Assembly (NCBI GenBank): GCA_963707965.1
Contig: CAVPRR010000003.1
Span: 186,001 to 250,000 of the forward strand
Reading direction: 5' to 3'
Length of the DNA stretch: 64,000 nt
From: VRUE01 sp963707965
Lineage (GTDB): Bacteria > Actinomycetota > Thermoleophilia > Solirubrobacterales > 70-9
This document shows positions 36,796-45,754 of this stretch, piece by piece. The stretch's first letter is position 1. Every line of letters begins with the position of its first letter. A program made the position numbers and the translations under genes. Below the pieces are notes generated by a model that worked only from the letters and a program-made list of their open reading frames with translations, ran no database searches and was not told where the DNA came from.

Positions 36796-37179
36796 ATGGC
36801 AGACAACAGCAAGACCTTCGATCAGCTGGTCGCCGAGGAGGAGGACTCGGACCCCAGCTTCCGCGCCGAGTGGCAGCGGCTGGCGCCGGCTCGCGAGTTC
36901 GCGGCGACCCTCCTGCGCTACCGCGCCGAGCATCAGCTGAGCCAGCGAGCGCTCGCCGAGGAGCTTGGCGTCTCCCAGCCGCGGGTCGCAAAGCTCGAGT
37001 CCGCCGAGCACAACCCCGAGCTCGACACGATCATCAATGTTGTCCGGCGCCTCGGGATCGAGTTCGTGCTCGATGTTGCTCCTGCAAGGAATAAGCCCGC
37101 ACTCGTAACCGCTCGAGCGCAGAAGGGCGGCGCGATCGACCACGACGAGGTCTCGGTCGTGGTCGCAGCCTCCGCCTGA
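36796..37179 (+). CDS. XRE-family antitoxin-like regulator
   Basis: ATG 36796 with AAGGAG seven bases upstream gives 127 residues. The helix-turn-helix is LLRYRAEHQLSQRALAEELG, VSQPRVAKLES, followed by a dimerisation segment (VVRRLGIEFVLDVAP). This matches HigA-type antitoxins that read ahead of or behind a RelE toxin, but no such toxin gene is seen on either side. It could be an orphan or a regulator of the neighbouring RES locus. Confidence 0.8.
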   Translation: MADNSKTFDQLVAEEEDSDPSFRAEWQRLAPAREFAATLLRYRAEHQLSQRALAEELGVSQPRVAKLESAEHNPELDTIINVVRRLGIEFVLDVAPARNKPALVTARAQKGGAIDHDEVSVVVAASA

Positions 37180-37348
37180 GATCCTTTGACGCCCGGCTCT
37201 TGTGCCGTGCCCGCAATTTTTTGGTCGAACCTCCCCAAATACCGGCGCCCCGGCCCTATCTGGGATTCGACTTACGAAGACAATAGGCAGGTAGATTTTC
37301 CGGTGTATTTTCTGGTAGTCTCTGGCAACAAACCCAAGGAGCACAACG

Positions 37349-37744
37349 ATGCCCGTCCTCACCGCACCCGCAGCAGACCGGCTCGACCATGACGCGACCA
37401 CGCTGCCGATCGGCGAGATCGCCGGCTATCTGCAGGACCAGCTCGGCCAGCGGATGGCAGCCCACCTCGCCGGCCTCGCCGACGCGAAGCAGATCGGCCG
37501 CTACCGCCGCGAGGACGGCCCAACGCCCAGCCAGCGCACCGAGCAGCGGCTGCGCGAGGGCTACAAGATCGTGCGCATGATCGTCGAGGCCTTCGACGAG
37601 AAGACCGCAAGGGCATGGCTGTTCGGCACCAACACCCGCCTCGACGACGAGGCTCCGATCGCCGTCCTGCGCGAGGCGACCGAGCCCGAGCAGTTCGCGG
37701 CCGTGCGGCGGGCCGCCCGCCAGCTCGCTAGCTTTGAGGTGTGA
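37349..37744 (+). CDS. MbcA/ParS-type (DUF2384) antitoxin
   Basis: The 131-residue protein has an N-terminal helical part and a C-terminal Xre/MbcA/ParS toxin-binding segment: VRMIVEAFDEKTARAWLFGT, followed by RLDDEAPIAVLREA. Proteins of this type neutralise RES-domain toxins by occluding the active site. Its TGA overlaps the GTG of the toxin gene (GTGA). ATG 37349 follows AAGGAG. Confidence 0.85.
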   Translation: MPVLTAPAADRLDHDATTLPIGEIAGYLQDQLGQRMAAHLAGLADAKQIGRYRREDGPTPSQRTEQRLREGYKIVRMIVEAFDEKTARAWLFGTNTRLDDEAPIAVLREATEPEQFAAVRRAARQLASFEV

Positions 37745-38385
37745 GCGGGAGGCAGCTGTGGCGGGTCGGGCATCGCTTGCATCCGCTCGGCTTCACCCCG
37801 CACGACCTCTGTGAGTGGAGCCAGCGCTTCGATGACGCGAAGCGGCGCTTTCGCACCGTCTACTGCGCCGAGCAGCCCGCGACCTCCCTGCGAGAGGTGC
37901 TGGCCGATTTCCGCCCCAACCTCGCCGCGATCGAAGTCTTCCTCGCCGCGTTCGGTCGCAACGCGAGCGCCGAGCTGAGCGCCGAGCCGGTCACTGCTCG
38001 CTGGCGCGAGGAGCACGTGCTGGCGCCGGCCGAGGCGCAGCTGGAGGGCCCGCTCATCGACCTCACCGACGTCCGCGTGCGCGGGGAGCTGGAGCAGCGC
38101 CACCGAGGCCTACTGGTCGAGCACGACCTCGAGCACCTCGACCTGCACGAGATAACGACGCGGCGGCGAGCGGTCACCCAGGCGATCGCAAGCGACCTCT
38201 ACAACCGCCTCGGCGCAGCGGCAGTCAGGTTCCCTTCGCGGCTCGACGGCAGCCCTTGCCTCGCCGTTTTCGAGGGACAAGGGGAGCTGGTGGCTGCCGG
38301 CTCACCGATCGAGTTGACCGATCCAGCGCCCGACGTCCTGCTGGAGGTTTGCGCGGCGTGGGGCCTGGAGCTGGAGCGGACCTGA
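37741..38385 (+). CDS. RES-domain NAD+-degrading toxin
   Basis: The 214-residue protein starts at GTG 37741 inside the antitoxin stop. It begins LWRVGHRLHPLGFTP and has FRTVYCAEQPATSLREVLAD, the conserved Arg, Tyr and Glu arrangement of RES toxins (MbcT family), which deplete NAD+ or NAD+-derived ADP-ribose. The rest fits the family's length. With the upstream MbcA-like gene it makes a standard two-gene module, here inside a pair of direct repeats. Confidence 0.88.
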   Translation: MSGRQLWRVGHRLHPLGFTPHDLCEWSQRFDDAKRRFRTVYCAEQPATSLREVLADFRPNLAAIEVFLAAFGRNASAELSAEPVTARWREEHVLAPAEAQLEGPLIDLTDVRVRGELEQRHRGLLVEHDLEHLDLHEITTRRRAVTQAIASDLYNRLGAAAVRFPSRLDGSPCLAVFEGQGELVAAGSPIELTDPAPDVLLEVCAAWGLELERT

Positions 38386-38441
38386 CCCGCAGCGTCCATC
38401 CAACAAGAGTGCCCATCGCGCCGCTGGTTCGTGTCCGTCCC

Positions 38442-38735
38442 CGTCAGGTGCCGCGCCCGCCGTATCGGACTTTGACCCTGTCCTGATGGGGAAAAAGCCG
38501 GCAGCGATCGCAAATCTGCCGGTCCCTGGTGCCCACAACCGACCTTGACCGTGCTGGAGCAGGGAAAAGGCGGACACCTCACCGTCCTCGGTCTCGCCCA
38601 CCAAGTCCCCGAGACAGACGCTCGAGGTAGGGATAGTCGGCGAGGATCTCACCCCACCCGCGCCCCCATCAGCTCCTCCCTCGCCGCCTCCTCGCCGAAG
38701 TAGGCGGCGACGACCATCTGCGCCAGCTCCGGCGC
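38442..38735. repeat. Direct repeat copy B (~295 bp)
   Basis: This is the second copy of the sequence at 36426-36720. It covers the non-coding region after the RES toxin and the last ~30 codons of the intact TetR gene. The spacing between copies is 2.0 kb. Confidence 0.85.
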
Positions 38736-39359
38736 CGCCGCCGCGAACTCCGCCGGCGCGCCCTTCTCCAGCGCCATGCACACAGCGGCGTCGATTGCGC
38801 TTACCATGAAAGAAGCAGTTACAGGAGGTGGTGAGTGGCGAGACCCCGTCTCGCGGCGCGCGCTGTCGATAGCGCGGGTGAGGCGCTCGAACATCTCTTC
38901 TCTCTTGGCCAACGCCGCACCGCCGGCGACGTGGACTTCAACCAGCAGCCCGCGCCCGACCGCCGGCCGCTCGCAGGCAAACCGCCCCAGCGCCGCCAGC
39001 GCCGCCCGCAGCCCGCAGCGCCAGCTCGGCTCTGCCGCCGCGGCCCCCAGCAGCGCCCCGCAGAGCCGCTCCGCTTCGGCCTCGTACGCCGCCGCGTAGC
39101 ACTCCGCCTTGCTCCCGAACTCGCGGTAGAACTGCAGCCGGTACCCCCCGTAGCGCTTCAGGACGTCGCGCACCGCGACCCCCCGGTAGCCCAGCTCCCC
39201 GCAGGCGGCCAGCATCGCCTCCATGATCCGCTCCCGCACCTCCGAGGAATGCTCGTTAGGCAGCGTCCGCAACCGCGCCAGCTCATGGCGCGCGCTGCCC
39301 GCCGGCCGCTCCAGGTCGGCTCTGGCGCGGTGGCTTGCTTCGGAGCCTTTCTGTGGCAT
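38649..39359 (-). CDS. TetR-family regulator
   Basis: The 236-residue protein has a helix-turn-helix at about 42-90: RERIMEAMLAACGELGYRGV, AVRDVLKRYGG with QFYREFGSKAECYAAAY. The C-terminal ligand domain is helical and alanine-rich. It is divergent from the three TetR genes that follow. The 3' end lies in direct repeat B. The ligand is unknown. Confidence 0.88.
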   Translation of the reverse strand: MPQKGSEASHRARADLERPAGSARHELARLRTLPNEHSSEVRERIMEAMLAACGELGYRGVAVRDVLKRYGGYRLQFYREFGSKAECYAAAYEAEAERLCGALLGAAAAEPSWRCGLRAALAALGRFACERPAVGRGLLVEVHVAGGAALAKREEMFERLTRAIDSARRETGSRHSPPPVTASFMVSAIDAAVCMALEKGAPAEFAAAAPELAQMVVAAYFGEEAAREELMGARVG

Positions 39360-39528
39360 CGATTCCTCGCCGGCGCGCCACGTCTCGGCCGTCCGAGCCC
39401 GACCCGCCCAGCGGAGAAAACGATAACACTCTTAGATAGAGCCTTGCTCCTCAAGCCGAGAACATCGGGTTCCCAAAACTCGCCCATCTGTGCAAGTTCG
39501 CCGCGGCCTCGGCTATCCTTGCGCCATC

Positions 39529-40209
39529 GTGGCGGCCCTTCCCGAGCACTTGCAGCCGCTCCCCGCCGGCCGCCAGCGGCTGCCGCGCGAGGTGATGGAA
39601 GCCCACCAGCGCGACCGCGTCATCAGCGCGGCGATCGAGGTCTTCGCCAAGCGCGGCTACCAGGCTACGACCGTCGACCACATCGTCGCCGCGGCGACGA
39701 TCGGCGTCGGCAGCTTCTACGCCCTCTTCGACGGCAAGGAGGACTGCTTCCTGCAGGCCTTCGATCGGATCGTCGCGCAAAGCCGCGAGCGCATAGCCGC
39801 CCACCAGTCCCCCTCCGCCGCTTGGCCCGAACAGGCCTGCGCCGCCCTTTATTCTCTGCTCGACCTGATCGCCGCAGAGCACTTCCAGGCCCGACTCGTC
39901 TTGGTCGAGGCCCAGACCGCCGGCCCGGTGGCCGAGGCTCGCTATCACTCGACTCTCGAGCAGCTTGCCGCCTTGATGCGCCGCGGCCGCGCGCTGGGCT
40001 CCGCCACCGCCCAGCTGCCCGCGAGCTTCGAGGAGGTCACGCTCGCCGGCCTCGCCTGGCTCCTGCACCAGCGTTTGGTTGTCGCCCGGCTCGCAGACAT
40101 TGCCGAGCTCTTCCCCGAGATGGCGGAGATGCTGCTCGAGCCCTACCTCGGCGAGGCCGAGGCAAGCCGGGTCATCGCCGCCCAGGCTGCCACGCCCGCC
40201 GGCTCCTGA
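39529..40209 (+). CDS. TetR-family regulator
   Basis: GTG 39529 gives ~226 residues. It starts LPAGRQRLPREVMEAHQRDR, and the HTH follows (AAIEVFAKRGYQATTVDHIV, then FYALFDGKEDCFLQAF). The PxGRxxLPR...xxNQR-like lead is shared with the regulators at 41007 and 49154, so these are paralogues. The C-domain is typical for binding small hydrophobic ligands. It is first of three TetR genes in tandem. Confidence 0.9.
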   Translation: MAALPEHLQPLPAGRQRLPREVMEAHQRDRVISAAIEVFAKRGYQATTVDHIVAAATIGVGSFYALFDGKEDCFLQAFDRIVAQSRERIAAHQSPSAAWPEQACAALYSLLDLIAAEHFQARLVLVEAQTAGPVAEARYHSTLEQLAALMRRGRALGSATAQLPASFEEVTLAGLAWLLHQRLVVARLADIAELFPEMAEMLLEPYLGEAEASRVIAAQAATPAGS

Positions 40210-40269
40210 TAGCGCCGCCCCGCCGCCGCCCGCCGACTCCCCCCACCCCCCAACTGGGGGGTTGAGTCC

Positions 40270-40929
40270 GTGGCCTGCCCCCCGCAGCCTGCCTCCTCGC
40301 CGCCGCCGCGCCCTCTGGCGCCCGAGCCTCTGCACCGCGCGATCGTCGACCTGGTCGACGAGCACGGCTACGAGCGCACGACGGTCGAGATGGTCCTCGA
40401 CCGCGCTGGCGTCGACCGGGCCGAGTTCGACCGCTGCTTCGCTGGCATGGAGGACGCCTGCATCCAGACCTACGACCGCATCGCCGCCGGCGTCGGGCGC
40501 CGCGTCTTCGGCGCCTACGAAGCGCAGGAGAACTGGCGCGAGGGGCTCCGCGCCGCCGCCTATGAGATCACCCGCTTCTTCCGCGACAACCCGCGCGACG
40601 GCCGCTTCGGCGCCTATGAGGTGATGAAGGCGACCGACATGGCCCAGGCGCGCCGCGAGTCGACGCTCCAGCTCTACGCCGGCATGATCGACGCCGGCTG
40701 CCAGGAACTCGATGACCCCGACTCGGTATCTCGCTCCACCGCGGAGGCGGTGATGGGCTCGATCATCGGCGTCCTCGTCAAGCGAATTCCCAGCGAGGGA
40801 CTCGACCACGCACCCGACTGGGTTCCCGAGCTGATGTACATCGCCGTGCGCCCCTACCTCGGTCCCGAAACCGCCGCCGAGGAGCTGAGCATCCCGCCGC
40901 CGCCGCAGCAAGGGGAGGAGGGAGGCTGA
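40270..40929 (+). CDS. TetR-family regulator
   Basis: GTG 40270 gives 219 residues. The HTH region is somewhat weaker (AIVDLVDEHGYERTTVEMVL, DRAGVDRAEFDRCFAGMEDA) but in the right place. The ligand domain is helical (REGLRAAAYEITRFFRDNPR). It lies 60 bp behind the previous TetR gene and 78 bp before the next. Tandem TetR genes suggest local expansion. Confidence 0.85.
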   Translation: MACPPQPASSPPPRPLAPEPLHRAIVDLVDEHGYERTTVEMVLDRAGVDRAEFDRCFAGMEDACIQTYDRIAAGVGRRVFGAYEAQENWREGLRAAAYEITRFFRDNPRDGRFGAYEVMKATDMAQARRESTLQLYAGMIDAGCQELDDPDSVSRSTAEAVMGSIIGVLVKRIPSEGLDHAPDWVPELMYIAVRPYLGPETAAEELSIPPPPQQGEEGG

Positions 40930-41006
40930 CACGTTCCCGAAAACAAATGCGCACACAAGGGTCAACGCCAGTGCAAGGATTCCCACCGCACCGATATCGT
41001 CCCCGC

Positions 41007-41690
41007 GTGGCAAAGCGCGAGCCCCCAGACGGCGAACCGGCGCCCGGGCTGCCGCGCCTGCCCCCCGGCCGCCACGGCCTGCCGCGCTCCTTCGTCACCG
41101 AGAACCAGCGCGGCCGCCTCGCCGCCGGCACGATCGCCGCCGTCGTCGAGCACGGCTACCACGACGCCACGATCAGCCACATCGCCGCCGCGGCCGGCGT
41201 CTCGCGGCGCACCTTCTACGGCTACTTCTCCGGCAAGCAGGAGTGCTTCCTCGACACCTACGAGCTGATCGAGCGCCACCTGATCGAGTCGATGAGCGCC
41301 GCCGGGGCCGAGCCCGCCGACTGGCCGCAGCGGGTCCGCGCCGAGCTGGCCGCGCTGCTCGAGACCTTCGCCGCCAACCCCGACCTCGCCCGCTTCTACC
41401 TGCTCGCCCCGCAGACCGCGGGCGGCGAGCTGCTCGAGCGCTACCGCCTCGCCCTGCAGCGCCTGCTCGCCGTCCTCACCGACGGCATGCCGCCCCCGCC
41501 GGCGACCCGCAAGCTCTCCGAGGCGGCCGAGCACGGCCTCCTCGGCGGTATCGCAGCCTCGATCGTCGCCAAGGTCAGGGCGGGGGAGGGCGAGGCGCTG
41601 CCCGACCTCCTCCCCGACCTCCTCGAGCTGGTCCTGGCGCCCTACCTCGGCCGCGACGACGCGGTCCGCATCGCCCGCGCCGACCTCTAG
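41007..41690 (+). CDS. TetR-family regulator
   Basis: GTG 41007 (VAKREPPDGEPAPGLPRLPP) gives ~227 residues; the longer start at 40947 is less likely. LPPGRHGLPRSFVTENQRGR precedes the HTH (VVEHGYHDATISHIAAAAGV, SRRTFYGYFSGKQECFLDTY). It is closely related to the regulators at 39529 and 49154. The C-domain is alanine/leucine-rich. Confidence 0.9.
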   Translation: MAKREPPDGEPAPGLPRLPPGRHGLPRSFVTENQRGRLAAGTIAAVVEHGYHDATISHIAAAAGVSRRTFYGYFSGKQECFLDTYELIERHLIESMSAAGAEPADWPQRVRAELAALLETFAANPDLARFYLLAPQTAGGELLERYRLALQRLLAVLTDGMPPPPATRKLSEAAEHGLLGGIAASIVAKVRAGEGEALPDLLPDLLELVLAPYLGRDDAVRIARADL

Positions 41691-42020
41691 ACCCCGCCGC
41701 GCTTCTCGCCCCCGGCGCCGCCGTTCCCGCTCAGGGAGCCGAATGGCGCGCGCAACTTCTGTTTGCAGCCTGGGTTCTAGGCAAATGTAGACGCCATCCT
41801 CTAGACTTCGAATCGTCGGCCAGGGTTGCCGGCAGGGAGCAGTAGCAGTGGATCGCTTACGCCTTCTCAAATCCGCCTTCTCCGAGACCGGGTCCCCCGG
41901 CGCCCCCCGCCACCCCGAAACCGCAGCCGCGACCCCCCGCCCCGCCGCCCTCCACCCCCTCGCCACCTACCCGATCGGACGCCTGGCATGAACCGCCGCC
42001 ACCGCAACCAAGGAGAACAG

Positions 42021-45000
42021 GTGAATCACACCGAGCACACCGCCAAGACCCCGTCCCCCCGGACCGGCATCTTCGCGGCGCTCCGCGCCCGCCTTGACGC
42101 CAAAGGCACCGCTGCGCCCTCCCACCCGCGCCCGCGTGCCCGACGTCACCGCCCTCGCCCTCCTCGCCCTCACCCTCACCGCCTTCCTCGCGCCGCGCTG
42201 CCTCCTCGGCCACCGCCCCGCCGCAGAACCCTTCCACGAACTGAAGTCCGAGAGCGTCGCCATAAACGACCACAACGGCCACATCCTGATCGCCGACTCC
42301 GGCCTCGGCCTCCTCTACAACTACGCCTCGGCCACAGATGCCTCCCCGGCCGATGGGACGGCTCGGCCACCCCCGCCGGCTCCTTCGGCGGAGCCAACCT
42401 CGCCGTCGCCGTCGACAACTCCAGCGGCGACGTCTACGTCGCCGACGCCACCGACGCCGTGATCGACAAGTTCGACGAGGACGGCAACCTGATCGAATCC
42501 TTCGGCGACACCGTCATCCCGCCGGGCGAACCCGAAGAAGGCGAACCCGCCCCCGACGGCCGGCTCGCCGGCCTCGCCACCCCCGCCGGCTCCTTCTCCC
42601 CCGCCTCTCAAGGCGGCTTCGGCATCGCCGTCGACCAGGCAACCGGCAACCTCTACGCGATCGACGCCGGCCACGAAGTCGTCGACGTCTTCGACCCCTC
42701 CGGCGCCTACCTCGAACAGATCAGCGGCGAACCCGAACCCTACGGCTGCGGCGGCGCCTACACCGACGGCATCGCCGTCAACGACGCAAGCGCAGAGCTG
42801 CTCGTCTCGGACTCCTGCGACCTGAAGACCTACCGCTTCGACCTTGCCGGCAACTTGGTCGGTGTGATCGACGGCTCCGAGACCCCGGCCGAATCCTTCG
42901 GCGGCGGCTACACCTCCGTCGCCGCCGACAACTCAAGCGGCGACGTCTTCATCAACGACACCGCCCACGAAGTCCTCGACCGCTTCGACTCCGCCGGCGC
43001 CTACCAGGACCAGATCACCGGCTTACCGGGAGGCGGCTTCGGCGGTCTCGCCGTCGGCCAGGCCGGCGGCGAGCTCTACGTCTCCGACGGCGCCACCGAG
43101 ACCGTCAAGCTCTTCGGCCTGCCCCTGCCCGCCTTCCCCCTCGAAGTCGAGAAGACCGGCTCCGGTGCGGGCACCGTCACCAGCTCCGGTGCGGGCATCG
43201 ACTGCGGCGGCGCCTGCAGCCACGAATTCGAAGAAGGCACCGCCGTCACCCTCAGCGCCGCCCCCGCGCTCCACTCCGGACTCGCCGCCTGGACCGGCTG
43301 CGACTCAGAACCCAGCCTCACCGAATGCGAAGTGACGATCGCCGCAGCCAGCTCGGTCAGCGCCGAATTCGCCGCGATCCCCCAGATCGCCCTCGAAGTG
43401 CAACTCGGCGGCGCCGGCCACGGTGTCGTCACCAGCGAACCCGCCGGGATCGAATGCCCCGGCACCTGCGCCGCCTCCTTCGACCAGGGCTCGACCGTCG
43501 CCCTGATCCCCTCCTCGGGCCCCGCCTCCGTCTTCGCCGCCTGGAGCGGCTGCGATGCCGAACTCGGCGGCCGCTGCGAAGTGACCATGAGCGCCGCGAG
43601 GTCGGTGAGCGCCCAGTTCGCCCCCGCCCCCGCCTGCCCCAACGCCACCCTGCGCGCCGAAAACCGCTCCACCAACCTCCCCGACTGCCGCGCCTATGAG
43701 ATGGTCACCCCGCCTTACAAGCAGGGCTACCCGGTCAACGTCGAGGCAATCGCCGAAAGCGGGTCACGCCTCATCGGCCAGAGCTTGGGAGCCTTCGCGG
43801 GCACGCTGGGCGCACCTCAACTCGCCGCAGTGAAGGTACCGAGTATGAGTTCGCCCGCGGGCCGATGGCTGGCAGACGACCGCGCTCGCGCCTTCCAACC
43901 CCCAGTTTCGCGATGCTAGCAACTGGAAGGCGAGCGCCGATCTCTCGCGCACCCTGTGGAGCATGCCGACCGCCCCCGTCGGTCAGGATGACTATTACGT
44001 CCGCGGCCGATGGGGCGTTCACGATCCGTCGGCCCGCTCACGAACCTTCGGACCGTCTCCGCCAGCGCCTGGAGCGCCGGGCAGTGGGAACGTGGGCCTC
44101 ATCCCGGTGAGGGGGCGTCGAGCGATCTCTCACACGTGCTGTTTGAGATCTTCGTCAACGAAGGGGACGTCGTGGCCGGGAGACGAAACAGCTGAAGACG
44201 GTAGAAGCCTCGTACGAGTACGTCGGCACCGGCAACTCCGAATCCATCATGGTCGGAGTCAGCGGCGGCGCCGGCAGCACCAGCCTGATCGGGAAGTGCG
44301 GTGTTGACGCGGGAGGGCCCGCAAGCACGTACAACGCGATCTCCGCGACGGCGCGACGGTGTTCTTCACCCCGGAAGGCCTCGACGCCGGTCCGTGCGGT
44401 CAACCGCGCCGCCGGTCGACGAGCTCTTTGCGCGCCTGCACGAGTCTGAGACCGTGAGCTCTCGGCGCCCTCGCCAACCGATTGCACGACCCCGGCCTGC
44501 ACGAGCGCGCCCGCTGCCGACGCGCTCTTCGAGGGCGCCTCGCGCGATGGCTCAAAGGCCTTCTTCGCCTCCACCCAGCAGCTCACCGACCAGGCGAGCG
44601 AGGATGCCACCAGCGGCGACAGCGCCGTCCGCTCGATCGGTACCGGCTGCCCCGAAGCCCATGAAAGCGGCTGCAACCTCTACCTCTACGACTTCGACAA
44701 CCCGCCCGGGGAAAACCTCGTCACTCGTCTCCGCTGGCAGCGCCACTCCCCACGTCCAGGGCGTCGCCCGGATCTCCCAGGACGGTTCGCATGTCTACTT
44801 CGTCGCCCAGGGAGTCTTGACCGGCACGCCGAACAGCCAGGGCCAGACGGCGCAGGCGGGTGAAGAAAACCTGTATGTGTTCGAGCGCGACGCCGCGTTC
44901 CCGAACGGCAGGACGCCGTTCGTCGCGACGGTGGCATCGAGCGATCAGGACGTCTTGGGGGGGAGAACTCGAACGGAGATACGAGGCCGGCGCAGGCGAC

Positions 45001-45754
45001 CCCCGACGGTCGCTTTCTGGTCTTCCAGAGCCACGGCGAGCTGACCCCGGATGACACGAGCAGTGGGGTCTGGCAGGTCTTCCGGTACGACGCCCAGAGC
45101 GAAGAGTGGTGCGCGTCTCGGTCGGCCGGCATGGCTTCAACGACGACGGCAACACCTCGGTAAACGACGCGACGATCCCCAGATCTGGCTTCGAACGAGG
45201 AACCGCCGGTCAGATGCCGCAGCCCTTCGCCCTCTCAAACGACGGCTCCTACGTCTTCTTCCAGAGCGCCACCGGCCTCACCCCCAATGCCCTCGACGAC
45301 GTCACGGTCGACGCCGCCGGCAACAAGGCGATCAACGTCTATGAGTACCACGACGGCGAAGTGTCTTTGATCTCCGACGGCCAGGACATCACGGTAGCCG
45401 AAGGTCCCAGCGGGTCCGGGTCAAACGTGAGGCTGCTCGGCACCAGCGCCTCCGGCGCCGACGTCTTCTTCACGACCGGCGATCAGATCGTCTCCCAGGA
45501 CGTCGACACCCAGGTGGACGTCTATGACGCCCGCATCGAAGGCGGCTTCCCGCGCCCCGCCACCCCGCCCGCCTGCTCCGGCGAGAGTTGCCAGGGCCTC
45601 CCTCTGGCGCCCCCCGCCCAATCGGTCCCCGGCAGCTCTCACTTCCAGGGCCCCGGCAATCCGGCCCGCAAGCGCCATCACAAGAAACAGCACCACGGAG
45701 GACCCACCACAAAAAGCACAGGCGAGCCGCCAATCACAACCGGGGGGCCAACCG
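42021..45754 (+). pseudogene. Frameshifted giant secreted protein with NHL-like and InlB-type repeats
   Basis: GTG 42021 with AAGGAG eight bases upstream starts VNHTEHTAKTPSPRTGIFAA. A signal-like helix (VTALALLALTLTAFLAP) is in another frame near 42150. NHL-like repeats follow (GSFGGANLAVAVDNSSGDVY, VADATD), then two bacterial repeat domains (EVEKTGSGAGTVTSSGAGID, and GCDSEPSLTECEVTI), then CPNATLRAENRS and LPDCRAYEMVTPP. From 43830 on, the frame changes repeatedly but sequence such as ISQDGSHVYFVAQGVLTGTP and ALSNDGSYVFFQSATGLTP continues the beta-propeller-like fold. At least eight frame changes are needed. The gene ends with a His/Lys-rich tail near 45.7 kb. Confidence 0.7.

Noticed and set aside
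39451..41966. Long minus-strand frames (520 and 334 residues) across the TetR genes
   Set aside because: Gly/Ala/Arg/Val-rich mirror images of TetR coding sequence; typical GC-skewed shadows.
42338..43699. Plus-strand 453-residue Arg-rich frame
   Set aside because: Out-of-frame reading of the NHL/InlB-type protein; almost only Arg, Pro, Leu and Gly.
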